64,000 nucleotides of DNA from an uncultured Verrucomicrobiae bacterium (GCA_943788245.1 CALSPN010000026.1:81905-145904); one strand, 5' to 3'. Positions 51,095 to 61,615 are shown, counted from the first letter of the stretch. Translations and numbers: made by a program. Notes: generated from the letters alone by a model not told the origin.

Positions 51095-52734
51095 TTATAG
51101 CTTATCGGGCACACGACTAACTTCACCCTTGAATCTTATCCATGCCCAACACGCAATCAAACCAAAAGGCAATAGTAACCAAGCTGAAACACCAAAACCC
51201 GCTGGCAGATAGCCAGCAATCACGGCAAGTCCACCTGCAACCAACGCATATGGCATTTGAGTCCTGACATGGTCCAATGGGTCACACCCACTGGAAAAAG
51301 ATGAAACGATAGAGGTATCACTGATGGGTGAACAATGGTCACCGAATACAGCTCCCGTAAGGACTGACCCGATGGTTACAATCACAACATGACTCAACTC
51401 TTGTCCCAATTCCCAACCGGTTAAACTGACCGCCACCGGAATGGCCAATGGCATCATGATCCCCATCGTTCCCCAAGAGGTTCCCGTACTGAATGACATG
51501 ACTGATGACAGCAAAAAAACAAGTGCAGGCAGAAGCGCAACAGGAAGCCAATCGCCAAGAAAGCCAACCAGCCACTCTGCCGTCCTGAGATCATGGATTA
51601 CATTACTGAGCATGAAAGCAAATACCAGTATCAACATCGGCATGAACATGTGACGCATTCCTTCAAAGAAAATCTGCACCGGCGATTCCTTGCTACTCTC
51701 TGGTGCCATGAACCGTCGTCAGCATAATTGCAGCAACCGATGCAAATGCGGTGGCACAGATGAAAACAATGTCAGCTCGAGCTCGCCCAAATACTTGGAT
51801 AGCTCCTGACAATGAAAACTTCTCGTTCAACCCACCACCCTCGACATATAACCCTCCAAACACTCCCAATATGAGGATAAGCAATGGAATCAGACCAACA
51901 GCTAGTTTTCGTTTGGCATGAGCGCCTTTTTTGGCGCTCGGATCGGACGAGCAGGACGCTTTTCTGCGCTCAAAGGCAAGCATAGGGCCATACTCTCTCC
52001 CCAGCCAAATCGTCAAAAAGACGATCGCTAGAGCAAAATAGTTATAAAACCGATAAGGAAGACTTTGAATCAAGAGCTTGTAGGGAGCAATGGAGGGATC
52101 CGATACAGTCACTCCCGCATTTTCAAAACCTGCAAATATCAATCCCATTTCTGTAGCAATCCAGGTCGAAATCAAGGCAAAAGAGGCGATTGGAGAGGCA
52201 GTCGAATCAACAATAAAGGCTAGCTTTTCTCGTGAAACACCCGCGCGATCCGTCACCGCACGCATGGTTTTGCCGACCAGCATACAATTTGCCAGACCAT
52301 CAAAAAAAACGAGCCACCCCATTCCAAATGCTCCAAGTCCGGCTCTTTTGCGCGAATCGCCCGCTCCCAGAAATTTCTGAGCCAGAGCATGCATGCTTCC
52401 GCTGCGATTCAGAACCTCTACAAAACCTCCCATCATGAAGGAGAACAAAATAACGCTGACTTTCGATGGGATCTGCCAGCACAGGAACAAGGTGCTTGGC
52501 AAACAAGTCAATGAATGCCCGAAAGATATTTCCATCGTTCAGCAGCACAGCACCGGAAAAAGCGCCAATGAATAGCGAAACGTAGATATCCCTTGTCAAA
52601 AAAGCCAGAAGGATAGCCACGACACTCGGCCAGATCACAGAAGGACCCTGCAAGCTCTCCGGCAAGACAGCCCAGAGAAAAGTCGTCAAAGGCACACCCC
52701 AGATAATCCATTTTGTTCGTTTGGTTAGCTTCAT
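51095..52734 (-). CDS. NhaC-family Na+/H+ antiporter (two +1 frameshifts)
   Basis: Three overlapping ORFs combine to about 545 residues. The first (from 52734) starts MKLTKRTKWIIWGVPLTTFL and runs to ..LVPVLADP. The second continues SKVSVILFSFMMGGFVEVLN..FGMGWLVFFDGLANCMLVG, and the third has FSTGTSWGTMGIMMPLAIPV and GAVFGDHCSPISDTSIVSS, the conserved NhaC/ArcD-superfamily signatures. About twelve membrane helices are present. One extra C in the CCC near 52465 and one extra base near 51705 explain the breaks. It would exchange Na+ for H+, or an organic acid as in MleN-like members, across the inner membrane. Confidence 0.88.
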
Positions 52735-52809
52735 TCCAACTGATTATTCTTGAATAACACAAAAGCAGACGAGCAGGCAATCTGTTGCTTGCTAAAAGTG
52801 AGCAGAGCT

Positions 52810-53982
52810 CTAGCTCGGAATAGCAGGTTTTCGCGTCTTTTCAGGAAATAAACGCTCATACTCTCGCATGACATAAAGATCCGTCATTCCAGCAAGGTAG
52901 TTGCAAACAGCTCGTGGTATTTTGGTTGAGCCTTGATGTCTACCGAATTGAGATCCCATTTCATGAGGCTTTTCCATGAAGTAATGAAAGAGAGGCACCA
53001 GCATCCTTACAGCTTTCAAGTTCGGTTCATGTACAACAGGGTTGTAATAGAGATTGCGATAAAGATATTCCCTGAGCTCAGCATTCCAGCGTTTGCGCTC
53101 GTTACTGTAGTCAACCAAATTGTTCTTGTGAGCCCTTACTTCGCTGACATGATTGACACCTGAGGTCCTAAGAAACGTTTCCGTTGTGTGCACCACATCT
53201 TTGACCATGTCATCAATGATGCATCGAATGATAAAATAACGGCGTGATTCATTCTTAAGATCGCCATATTGCCGCTGAACGCGCTCAGTGGACATCCGCC
53301 ATAATTCAACATGTCCTCTAAGTTGTGATTCACGGATTAAACCAGAATCAAGTCCATCGTCCAGATCGTGGCTGTAGTATGCGATTTCATCCGCAAGATT
53401 TGCGACTTGTGCTTCCAGAGATGGACGATTGAAGGTTTCCACACTTCCTGCATCAGAAGCCCCTGAGAATTGGTAATGTTTGGCAAGCCCCTCCCGCGTT
53501 TCCCATGTTAAGTTCAGCCCTGGAAAACACGGATATTTTTGCTCCAACTCTTCAATGACCCTCAAGCTTTGTAGATTATGCTCAAATCCACCATGGTCCT
53601 TCATCAACTCATTGAGAGCTTCTTCGCCCTTATGACCAAATGGAGAGTGGCCCAGATCATGAGCAAGCGCAATGGTTTCACAGAGATCTTCATTGAGGCG
53701 AAGCGCACGGGCAATGTTGCGGGCAATACCAGCAACTTCCATGGTGTGGGTGAGTCGAGTACGAAGGTGATCACCTGTGCCATTAAGAAAAACCTGCGTT
53801 TTATACTCAAGCCGTCGAAAAGCTCTCGAGTGAATCACCCGATCCCGGTCTCGTTGAAAATGGGTACGCCACTCCGGGGGATCTTCCGGGTGAGTGCGCC
53901 CCAGAGAATCGCAGCTTAATTGTGCAAATGGAGCCAAAACCCGCGACTCACGCTGCTCCAACTCCTTTCGATCGCAAGGCAT
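52810..53982 (-). CDS. dgt: Deoxyguanosinetriphosphate triphosphohydrolase-like protein
   Basis: 390 residues from the ATG at 53982 (MPCDRKELEQRESRVLAPFA). An HD-domain phosphohydrolase with RLTHTMEVAGIARNIA (metal His), ALAHDLGHSPFGHKGEEAL (HD motif) and a distal NLADEIAYYSHDLDDGL. It removes triphosphate from dNTPs, adjusting nucleotide pools. The start is 5 bp downstream of the ispH stop, so the genes form an ispH-dgt unit. Confidence 0.92.
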   Translation of the reverse strand: MPCDRKELEQRESRVLAPFAQLSCDSLGRTHPEDPPEWRTHFQRDRDRVIHSRAFRRLEYKTQVFLNGTGDHLRTRLTHTMEVAGIARNIARALRLNEDLCETIALAHDLGHSPFGHKGEEALNELMKDHGGFEHNLQSLRVIEELEQKYPCFPGLNLTWETREGLAKHYQFSGASDAGSVETFNRPSLEAQVANLADEIAYYSHDLDDGLDSGLIRESQLRGHVELWRMSTERVQRQYGDLKNESRRYFIIRCIIDDMVKDVVHTTETFLRTSGVNHVSEVRAHKNNLVDYSNERKRWNAELREYLYRNLYYNPVVHEPNLKAVRMLVPLFHYFMEKPHEMGSQFGRHQGSTKIPRAVCNYLAGMTDLYVMREYERLFPEKTRKPAIPS

Positions 53983-53986
53983 GCAG

Positions 53987-55237
53987 TTATTGTTTTGAAA
54001 GACCGATCGCCTCTTTGGGAAAAGCATCTTCCAGAGGGATCATTTTGAGCTCGAACAAGCGCCGGATCGTTTCTTCAATCAGGTTATTGGGGCAGCTTGC
54101 TCCTGCGGTGATACCGATTGTGATATTTCCTTCAGGCAGCCAGTCTGATGTAAACTCCTCTATTTGCCTGTGCTGATTGAAATGCTTGATCGTCTCACAG
54201 GACTTCATCATAGCCGCATTCTTGATGAAATAAGTAGGTAAGCAGGCTTCCCCCATTTCGGCAAGATGTGAGGTATTGCTTGAATTATACCCCCCCACCA
54301 CAACAAGCAGATCCATCGGCTCGGTTAGCAGTTTTTCCAGGGCGTCTTGACGATCCTGAGTTGCGCTGCAGATAGTGTCAAAATAACGGAAATGATTCCC
54401 CAAATCCTTAGTGCCATATTTTTGTTCCATGGCCTCTTTTAACCTGCGCTGAACTTCCTCAGTTTCGCCTCTCAACATGGTAGTTTGATTGGCAACACCA
54501 ATCGCTTTCAAATGAATATCAGGATCAAACCCCTCAGAATAAGCTCCTTTAAAGATCGTCAGAAAATCCGTCTTATCGCCGCCATGGAGTATGTAATCAC
54601 AAATACGGTCTGTTTCCTCCAGGGTAAATGTCACTAAGTAATGTCCATTGGAAGCAGTAGCTTGAGAACTAGTGGCCTTGGTCTCCTCATGCCATGCCTT
54701 GCCATGAATAATACTGGTCACCCTATCCTTGGAATACTGCTTGACTCGTTTCCAGACACTCATGACATCACCACATGTCGTATCAACCATGACACAACCC
54801 TTTTCCTGAATGATCTGTCGAGTTCCTACCTCCGTGCCAAAGGCGGGTATGATCACGACGTCCTCCGATGTTAATTCATCTAATTCTTCCATGGACGGGC
54901 GACTTGAAATAGCAAGGATTCCCATCATCTCGATTTGTTCATTAACCTCGGGATTGTGAATGATTTCTCCCAATAGAAAGATGCGGGTTGGATTCGGAAA
55001 GACCTTACGTGCAGCGTAAGCCAGGTCGATGGCTCGCTCAACCCCGTAACAAAACCCAAATTGCTTGGCCAGACGTATGGTCATTCTGCCGGGTACCACC
55101 ACTCGGTTTTCGTGCGCCCTTATGTATTCTACGAGGGAGCTGCGATAATGAGTGACGACCTCAGCCTGAACTTCCTTCATGACGTCCGGTCGTCTGAGAT
55201 TGATTTTTTTAGGTTTTGTAGAGACAGAAGATGCCAT
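53987..55237 (-). CDS. ispH: 4-hydroxy-3-methylbut-2-enyl diphosphate reductase (plant/cyanobacterial type)
   Basis: Last step of the MEP isoprenoid pathway, a 4Fe-4S enzyme. 416 residues from the ATG at 55237 (MASSVSTKPKKINLRRPDVM). The three cluster-binding cysteines are in QFGFCYGVERA, DTTCGDVM and DTICSATQDR, with GYNSSNTSHL and GASCPNNLIE as substrate-binding motifs. It is about 100 residues longer than E. coli IspH and has the N-terminal extension seen in plant/cyanobacterial enzymes, which is also usual in Verrucomicrobiota and Chlamydiae-related bacteria. Its product feeds the squalene/phytoene synthase at 45 kb. Confidence 0.95.
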   Translation of the reverse strand: MASSVSTKPKKINLRRPDVMKEVQAEVVTHYRSSLVEYIRAHENRVVVPGRMTIRLAKQFGFCYGVERAIDLAYAARKVFPNPTRIFLLGEIIHNPEVNEQIEMMGILAISSRPSMEELDELTSEDVVIIPAFGTEVGTRQIIQEKGCVMVDTTCGDVMSVWKRVKQYSKDRVTSIIHGKAWHEETKATSSQATASNGHYLVTFTLEETDRICDYILHGGDKTDFLTIFKGAYSEGFDPDIHLKAIGVANQTTMLRGETEEVQRRLKEAMEQKYGTKDLGNHFRYFDTICSATQDRQDALEKLLTEPMDLLVVVGGYNSSNTSHLAEMGEACLPTYFIKNAAMMKSCETIKHFNQHRQIEEFTSDWLPEGNITIGITAGASCPNNLIEETIRRLFELKMIPLEDAFPKEAIGLSKQ

Positions 55238-55412
55238 TGATAGAAACATTAACATGATGGCGCATGAAGAGGAAGGTGATTTTAGATCAAAGGAGAAAGT
55301 AAAACAATCATGCCGACGAGCATCTCAAAGCGCCCCGTCATGAAAGAAATCTAGCATTGAAATCAGCTTTGATTTCGTTGCAAAAATAACAATCAACTGG
55401 CATAAGACGTCG

Positions 55413-56558
55413 ATGTATTATCGCCGATTTGGCAAAACGGAACTTAAAATGCCGGTGTTTACCTGCGGCGGTATGCGCTACCAACATCAATGGGTCGATA
55501 CCGCTCCGGAAGACATCCCAAAAAAGAATCAAGCAAACCTTGAAGCCACCATTCACAGGGCACTAGAACTCGGAATTAATCACATCGAAACGGCACGAGG
55601 ATACGGCACCTCAGAAATGCAACTCGGGTGGCTCCTCCCCAAATTGCCTCGTGAAAAAATGATTGTGCAAACAAAAATTGCACCCTTTGCCAGTCAAAAA
55701 GAATTTTACGAAACCTTCAACCAGTCCATGCAATATCTTGGATTGGATCACGTGGAACTCTTGTCCATTCATGGTATCAATAATAATCAACTACTGGATT
55801 GGACGACTCGAAAAGGAGGATGCCTCGAAGCCGCCTACGAATTAAAAAAACAAGGTCGAGCGAGACATATCGGATTTTCAACACATGCAACTCCGGATAT
55901 CATACTGGAGGCAATCAAGACCGACGCGTTCGAATACGTCAATTTGCATTGGTATTTTGTCAATGATTTGAATTGGTCCTCCGTTGAAGCGGCTGCAGAC
56001 CGCGATATGGGAGTGTTCATCATCAGCCCCAACGACAAGGGAGGGATGCTGTATGATCCACCTGCCAAATTGGCAGGACTCTGCGATCCGCTCAGCCCGA
56101 TGGCGTTCAATAACCTCTATTGTCTGGCAAGGCCTCAAATTCATACCCTGAGCATTGGGGCAGCCCGCCCGAGTGATTTTGATGCGCACCTCGCTTCATT
56201 GCAACACTACGGCAAGGCCACCCAAACAATGAAACCCATTGAGCAAGCATTGCGGGTTGAAATGAATCGAGTGCTGGGTAAGGAGTGGTGCGAAGAATGG
56301 CCGGAAGGGCTTCCCGAATACGTTGATATGCCGGGCGAAGTCAATCTGGTGGAAATCCTCCGACTCTGGACCTATGCCAAGTCTCTCGATATTGTCGGAT
56401 GGGGTAAAATGAGATACAACCTTCTGGGAAATGCTGAGCACTGGTTCCCGGGTCAAAATGTCACTCACTTGCCAGCAGCGGCCTCCGAGTGGGTTCACCT
56501 GTTGAACAAGAGTCAATTTAAAGATCAGATCCCGGGCATCCTTCAAGGAGGCTCATGA
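55413..56558 (+). CDS. Aldo/keto reductase family oxidoreductase
   Basis: 381 residues. An AKR TIM barrel with MYYRRFGKTELKMPVFTCGGMR at the start, HIETARGYGTSEMQLGWLL around the catalytic tyrosine (GYG), IVQTKIAP with the lysine, and SIHGINN. The canonical aspartate of DTAxxYG is glutamate here (IETARGYG). Many similar enzymes in Verrucomicrobiota carry this larger C-terminal region (about residues 280-381), whose role is unclear. The substrate is unknown. It is convergent with rpsR; a palindromic terminator lies between. Confidence 0.88.
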   Translation: MYYRRFGKTELKMPVFTCGGMRYQHQWVDTAPEDIPKKNQANLEATIHRALELGINHIETARGYGTSEMQLGWLLPKLPREKMIVQTKIAPFASQKEFYETFNQSMQYLGLDHVELLSIHGINNNQLLDWTTRKGGCLEAAYELKKQGRARHIGFSTHATPDIILEAIKTDAFEYVNLHWYFVNDLNWSSVEAAADRDMGVFIISPNDKGGMLYDPPAKLAGLCDPLSPMAFNNLYCLARPQIHTLSIGAARPSDFDAHLASLQHYGKATQTMKPIEQALRVEMNRVLGKEWCEEWPEGLPEYVDMPGEVNLVEILRLWTYAKSLDIVGWGKMRYNLLGNAEHWFPGQNVTHLPAAASEWVHLLNKSQFKDQIPGILQGGS

Positions 56559-56629
56559 AATGTTATTCGAAAAACCGGTGCAGCGATTAAGTCAGTCCTG
56601 ATGGGGGGGCTCAGTGGATTCGATCCATC

Positions 56630-56663
56630 AAAAAAGCCACCGCTTTAAAGCGGTGGCTTTTTT
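56630..56663. terminator. Bidirectional intrinsic terminator
   Basis: A perfect 34-bp palindrome, AAAAAAGCCACCGC-TTTAAA-GCGGTGGCTTTTTT, lies between the aldo/keto reductase gene (plus) and rpsR (minus). A-tracts and T-tracts on both sides make it usable in both directions. Confidence 0.92.
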
Positions 56664-56693
56664 GTGAAAGAATTAAAATCGAGACGTTCCCGA

Positions 56694-56951
56694 TTATTTC
56701 ATCAGCAGCAGCTGACGCGCTTGCTTGATAGAGCGGCTTAGGCGCCGCTGAAATGGAGCAGGTAAACCGGTGTATTTGCGAGGCAGGATCTTGCCTTGTT
56801 CGGTCACGTATCGTCGAAGCAAATCGACATTGTACGGTGCCAAAGCGTCAATGGTAAAGTCGACCACAGGCTTGGGCCTCGGTGTGCGCGTTGTATAACG
56901 TCCGGTGGTCTCACCGCGGCGTCCCTTTTCCTTGTTATTCTTGCGTGGCAT
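56694..56951 (-). CDS. rpsR: 30S ribosomal protein S18
   Basis: 85 residues. The C-terminal part has the S18 core: [40 protein letters not shown] and [12 protein letters not shown]. The N-terminus is a basic extension ([20 protein letters not shown]) longer than in E. coli. rpmG is 38 bp upstream, so the genes probably form a unit with the terminator downstream. In many bacteria rpsR sits with rpsF, which is not seen here. Confidence 0.95.
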   Translation of the reverse strand: MPRKNNKEKGRRGETTGRYTTRTPRPKPVVDFTIDALAPYNVDLLRRYVTEQGKILPRKYTGLPAPFQRRLSRSIKQARQLLLMK

Positions 56952-56989
56952 ATCTTATGTTCAATTGAAATTAATTTTTAACACTCAAT

Positions 56990-57157
56990 CTACTTGATCT
57001 CACGATGGAGGGTGTGGCGCCGAAGGAATGGGTTGTATTTCTTTTTTTCAACCTTTTCAGTCTGCAATTTTTTATTGCGTGAGGTCATGTAGCGTGAGGG
57101 CGGCTTGCCTTCCTTACGTGCTTCTGTACATTCAATAGTGACTATTTCTCGTGGCAT
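56990..57157 (-). CDS. rpmG: 50S ribosomal protein L33 (55 aa)
   Basis: Not in the ORF track because it is short. The ATG at 57157 opens [20 protein letters not shown], then [34 protein letters not shown] and TAG at 56990-56992. The TSRNKK and [14 protein letters not shown] segments are L33 signatures. It keeps one Cys only (IECTEA), so this is a zinc-free (C-) type L33. Confidence 0.95.
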   Translation of the reverse strand: MPREIVTIECTEARKEGKPPSRYMTSRNKKLQTEKVEKKKYNPFLRRHTLHREIK

Positions 57158-57162
57158 GATTT

Positions 57163-57790
57163 TTAATCCTTGTCTCGATTCGGTTTACGATCGGAATCAT
57201 CATCATCCGATTCTACAACGGGCGTAGCTCCTGGCGAATCAACAGAGCCAAGTGTCCCAAGTCGTCGCTGGCGAGCAACGCCATCTTTTTCTAGCTGCAT
57301 TTGTGATTCCACCGTGAAACGAGTCCAGGGAATAGCTTCCAAACGCGCTTTGGGAATTGGCTTTCCAGTCAATTCACAAACGCCATAAGTTTCTTTTTCA
57401 ATTCGGCGCAAGGCTTCTTCGATTTCATAAACCGCATCCTGATCGGATGACAGAAGACTCAACGCAAAGTCTCGGTCAAAGTTATCTGTCCCGGAATCGG
57501 CCATGTGGAGACTATAACTTTGCATCTCTTCAGCTGACTCTTTGGCCAACCCATCCATCTGTGCCATCAGACGCTCGTGTAATTCCAAGAGAGTTTTGTA
57601 ATATTTCGACCATTGCGGCTTCACTTTGGTCGAACTCCAGTTCTTGGATTTTGCTGACTTGGAGCTAGTTTTTGTTTCCTGAACAGGAATCCCCAGAATG
57701 GCTGCTGTTGTCGCTGTGGCAACAGTTGACCCACCCTTTTTAGCTTTGGCTCCAGTCACCTTTTTTGCTGTTTTTTTTCTTCGTTGTCAC
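57163..57790 (-). CDS. TraR/DksA-family protein with degenerate zinc finger
   Basis: The track ORF begins at a GTG (57759); about ten more residues (VTTKKKTAKK) are encoded upstream from a GTG at 57790 if the A8 run near 57775 has one extra base. The protein is a Lys/Ala-rich N-terminus, a coiled coil ([24 protein letters not shown]) and a DksA-type domain ([31 protein letters not shown]). The zinc finger reads [15 protein letters not shown], keeping one of the four cysteines. The role would be RNA polymerase secondary-channel binding in stringent-type control. Stop is 5 bp before rpmG. Confidence 0.82.
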
Positions 57791-58011
57791 GGGTTCTAAT
57801 CCATGTAGTTCAGCCAGTTCCGATCAGGTCTGGCAGTTCAACAGAACGCCAGAAATTTTGTTAAGAGCGGTGGAATTTAGCAAAGCCTTTTCAAATTACC
57901 ACCTTTTTTTGAGGGATAAGTAAATTTTGTATTCAGAAAAGGCGAGCGATCCCCCCATCCACTGCCGAAACTTGGTGTTTTAGCTTGAACGGACGATGGT
58001 TACGTAATGAT

Positions 58012-58386
58012 TTACTGGCGAGCCTTGCGGCGACGCATGTCTTTCTCTTTAACAAGCATCGCAGCTTTGCCAATACGACCACGCAGATAAGTCAACTTAG
58101 CACGTCGAACAGAGCCATAGCGATCAACGTCGACTTTGGCAACACGAGGTGAGTGCACTGGGAATACACGCTCAACTCCTTCACCGTAGCTGATGCGTCG
58201 GACAGTGAATGATTCATTCACACCTGATCCCCCTCGAGCGATGACAATACCGGCAAACACCTGAATACGCTCTTTATCGCCTTCAACCACACGGACATGC
58301 ACCTTCACGGTGTCGCCAACTGAAAAATTCAGAGGCTCCTTACGAAGGCTGTCGGCCTCAATTTTTTTTAACAATTCCTGATTCAT
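58012..58386 (-). CDS. rplS: 50S ribosomal protein L19
   Basis: 124 residues, the family length. It has [54 protein letters not shown] and [14 protein letters not shown]19 lies at the 30S-50S interface. It follows trmD by 36 bp, as in most bacteria, and ends a rpsP-khpA-trmD-rplS unit. Confidence 0.97.
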   Translation of the reverse strand: MNQELLKKIEADSLRKEPLNFSVGDTVKVHVRVVEGDKERIQVFAGIVIARGGSGVNESFTVRRISYGEGVERVFPVHSPRVAKVDVDRYGSVRRAKLTYLRGRIGKAAMLVKEKDMRRRKARQ

Positions 58387-58422
58387 ACAACGTTGTGATT
58401 TCTAAATGAGGGGAAAGCCCCT

Positions 58423-59100
58423 CTATTTTAAATATTTTACCAAATCCGGGCGCATCGCCTCGGTTCGCTTGATCGCCTGTTCGTGCCGCCACTTGGCTAT
58501 AGCCGCATGATTGCCCGACATCAAAATTTCCGGAACCTTCATGTCCCTGAAAACTTGAGGACGTGTGTAGTGCGGGTATTCCAGCAATCCATGGCTGAAC
58601 GATTCGTCCACAGAGCTTTCAGCATCTCCCAACACCCCAGGCACCAACCTGGTCACGCAATCGACAATTACCATTGCGGGAAGCGCGCCATTTGTCAGAA
58701 CGTAATCTCCAATTGAAAACGTTTCATCGATCAGCGCTTCCCTGATCCTTTCGTCGAATCCTTCATAACTCCCACACAACAATACCAGATGTGGGCACTT
58801 GGAAAGCCTGACGCCATCCGCCTGTTGAAACTGCTTCCCTGAGGGTGCCATCATTATGACAGCAGTCCCTTCGGTTCTCATGCTTTCCACAGCATCGAAA
58901 ACAGGCTCGGGTTTGAGAACCATTCCTGGTCCTCCACCAAAAGGTCGATCATCGACTACGCGATGCTTGTCCTTCGTAAAATCTCTAAGGTTGTGGATAC
59001 TTAAATCCAGTAAACCTCTGTCCTGGGCTCGCTTTAGAATACTTTCATTGAGCGGTCCCAAAAACATTTCAGGAAACAACGAAATGATGTCTACCTTCAT
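58423..59100 (-). CDS. trmD: tRNA (guanine-N1)-methyltransferase
   Basis: 225 residues. TrmD makes m1G37 in tRNAs, preventing frameshifting. A SPOUT-class knot enzyme with the N-terminal DIISLFPEMFLGPLNESILKRA, GGGPGMVLKPEP, YEGFDERI and SIGDYVLTNGALPAMVIVDC, and the C-terminal LEYPHYTRP..VPEILMSGNH. All conserved SAM-knot residues are visible. The gene stands between khpA and rplS. rimM, which normally precedes trmD, is missing. Confidence 0.97.
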   Translation of the reverse strand: MKVDIISLFPEMFLGPLNESILKRAQDRGLLDLSIHNLRDFTKDKHRVVDDRPFGGGPGMVLKPEPVFDAVESMRTEGTAVIMMAPSGKQFQQADGVRLSKCPHLVLLCGSYEGFDERIREALIDETFSIGDYVLTNGALPAMVIVDCVTRLVPGVLGDAESSVDESFSHGLLEYPHYTRPQVFRDMKVPEILMSGNHAAIAKWRHEQAIKRTEAMRPDLVKYLK

Positions 59101-59174
59101 ATAAGTTTTAAGGTAACGGACACCATAATGCGATCCCTGGTTACAGAGCCAGACCTACCCTCAACTGAACGAAC

Positions 59175-59414
59175 TTAAACTTCCAATTCGGAAACCTCGA
59201 GAACACACCGGGCATCCGCCTTCGCGCTGCCTGCTTGCATCAAACCGCGAATGGCGTTGATGGTGTTACCCTGTTTTCCAATCACCTTCCCCATGTCATC
59301 AGGATGAAGTTTGACTTTGAAAACTGTAAGACCATCTTTGTCTTCAGCTTCAATTTCCATTGAATCAGGGTTCTCAATGAGCCCCTTGATTACGTATTCT
59401 ACATAAGTCTGCAT
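59175..59414 (-). CDS. khpA: KH-domain RNA-binding protein
   Basis: 79 residues from the ATG at 59414 (MQTYVEYVIKGLIENPDSM); the track start is 21 bp upstream. A type II KH domain with the GxxG loop GKQGN (HPDDMGKVIGKQGNTINAIR). KhpA proteins bind RNA with KhpB and affect ribosome assembly and small-RNA function. It lies between rpsP and trmD, the typical place of ylqC. Confidence 0.93.
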   Translation of the reverse strand: MQTYVEYVIKGLIENPDSMEIEAEDKDGLTVFKVKLHPDDMGKVIGKQGNTINAIRGLMQAGSAKADARCVLEVSELEV

Positions 59415-59453
59415 GGTCTTATCAGCAAAAATCAATAACCGCTCAGCTCAAAA

Positions 59454-59741
59454 TCAGGCAGTCGCAGCATCTGCTTCCACCTCTTCTGCAACAACTTCAG
59501 CAGAAGCCTTGCGTGCCTTACGGATGAAACTCATGACCGTGTCAGACGGCTGAGCACCGCAAGAGATCCAGTAATCGATTCTCTCCAGATTTAGCTCGAA
59601 TTTTTGACCAGAACGGGAAGGATGATAGGTTCCCAATTCTTCTATGCACTTGCCGTCACGCGGGCTGCGGCAGTCTGCAGCAACAACGCGGTAAACGGGA
59701 TGATTTCTCGCGCCCATGCGCTTTAAACGGATTTTTACCAT
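59454..59741 (-). CDS. rpsP: 30S ribosomal protein S16
   Basis: 95 residues. MVKIRLKRMGARNHPVYRVV is the S16 start, followed by CIEELGTYHPS and ERIDYWISCGAQPSDTVMSFI. The C-terminal tail is short and acidic/Ala-rich. It is the first gene of the rpsP-khpA-trmD-rplS cluster. The 190 bp to cysI hold two small hairpins (TCACCT..AGGTGA near 59767 and CCCC..GGGG near 59804). Confidence 0.97.
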   Translation of the reverse strand: MVKIRLKRMGARNHPVYRVVAADCRSPRDGKCIEELGTYHPSRSGQKFELNLERIDYWISCGAQPSDTVMSFIRKARKASAEVVAEEVEADAATA

Positions 59742-59933
59742 ATTCAGTTACAACTCAAATGATTTTTCACCTAGTCAAGGTGATCAGGTCTTGTTTAAGT
59801 TTGCCCCGCAAAAGGGGAACGAGGAAATTATGCATGGCACCTGGGAATGGCAAGCTCTCTTTTTAAAAAAAACCTTTATCAAGGCATTGACAAAATCTTC
59901 AAACTTTAGTTAATTAAGAAAGGTAATTTACTT

Positions 59934-61615
59934 ATGATTAAACCAGCATCGGAAAAAAAGCTATCGCATAACGAAATCCTCAAGGAAAACGATCCCCTTT
60001 TGGCTGGCAATCTTGCAGCCACTCTCAACGACCCTGAAGTAGATCGCTTTTCCAAAGATGACGGGCAATTTCTGAAATTTCACGGTATCTACCAGCAGGA
60101 TGACCGCGATAAACGCAAAACAGGCAAACATTACATGTTCATGATCCGTGGGCGGATCGCTAGCGGTATCATGGCGCCAGACCAGTATAGGGTTTACGAT
60201 GATCTGGCCACCAACTACGCCAATAACACCTTGAGACTGACATCGCGGCAAAGCATTCAATTCCATGGTGTCGTCAAGACGGGACTGGGCCCCCTGATGA
60301 AAACCATCAACGAAGCGTTGATGACCACCCTTGCGGCATGCGGTGATGTGAATCGCAACGTAATGGCATCCCCTACACCCGCCACTGACGCGTGGATCAA
60401 CGAAGTGCACGCAGATTCAGAACTGCTGTCAAATGCGTTACAACCCACCACTCAGGCCTACCATTCCATTTGGGTTGAGGGCGTTCAACTGGATCTGGAG
60501 GAGCACAAGGATCACGACGATCCTCTCTATGGAAAAACGTATCTCCCACGTAAATTCAAGACGGCATTCGCAATCCCTCCTCTGAACGATGTCGATCTCT
60601 TCACCAATTGTCTCGGATTTGTTGCGATCGCCGAGAATGACAAACTGGTTGGTTACAACCTCACGGCCGGCGGCGGCCTGGGTATGAGCCATAACAACCC
60701 GAACACATTTCCGCGGAAAGCAGATGTGATTGGCTACATCGCCCGTGATCAGATAGAGAACGTTGCAAAGGGAGTCCTGACGATCCACCGTGATTTCGGA
60801 GACCGCACCGACCGCAAACACGCCCGCTTGAAATATGTGCTGGAAGAAAAAGGCGTTGAATGGTTCAGAAATGAACTGGAAAAGCGCATAGGATTCAAAC
60901 TGGAAGATGCAAAACCATTTGAATTTACCCGCCAGGGAGACCGATTCGGATGGCACAAACAAGCCGATGGGAATCATTTTCTGGGACTTTTCGTTGAAGC
61001 TGGAAGGATCAAGGACACTGATTCGATTCAACTAAAAACAGCGATACGCAAGGTAGTGGATAGCTACAACACCGAAATCCGCCTCACGCCGACACAAAAC
61101 ATACTCATTGTGAATGTGGCGCCCGAATCGGTAGAAGGGATCAACAAGATCCTTGCAGACCACGGGGTTCAAACGACACATGAAAAGTCACCGGTGCGCA
61201 GTGCCACCATGGCATGCCCTGCGCTTCCGACATGTGGATTGGCTTTGGCTGAATCAGAAAGATATCTCCCTGGATTGATTGATCGTGTTGAAGGCTTACT
61301 CGGAAACGCAGGTATTCCCCAGGAGGAAATCATTATTCGCATGACCGGCTGCCCGAATGGATGCGCGCGTCCTTACATGGCAGAACTGGGCTTCGTGGGC
61401 CGCGCCCCAAAAAAATACAATGTTTATGTGGGCGGCAACGAATCCGGAACTCGATTGAACCGACTCTACAAAGTGAGTGTCAAAGACGACGAAATGGATG
61501 AGTTACTCGGCTCATTGCTGCACCGCTTCAAGGGCGAGCGTCAAACGGACGAACGCTTCGGCGACTGGAGCGCCAGGCCCTCTGGAAAGAGCTCGATGAA
61601 CAGGAAGAGGCATGA
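59934..61615 (+). CDS. cysI: Sulfite/nitrite reductase haemoprotein (CysI-like); frameshift at the C-terminus
   Basis: About 560 residues. A sirohaem/4Fe-4S enzyme reducing sulfite to sulfide. The two ferredoxin-like NiR/SiR halves are visible. The cluster cysteines are in ACPALPTCGLA and TGCPNGCARPYMAEL, the sulfite reductase signature. TLRLTSRQSIQFHGV and TPTQNILI are conserved substrate-region strands. The context with cysH, cysC and cysD supports sulfite over nitrite. The track ORF ends in a wrong tail after ERFGDWSA. Shifting one base near 61570 (CC for CCC) gives QALWKELDEQEEA and TGA at 61615. The start has AAGAAAGG about 10 bp upstream. Confidence 0.93.

Noticed and set aside
59742-59933. 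Possible riboswitch (SAM-type) upstream of cysI
   Set aside because: Two small hairpins exist, but I cannot match any known SAM or other aptamer consensus.
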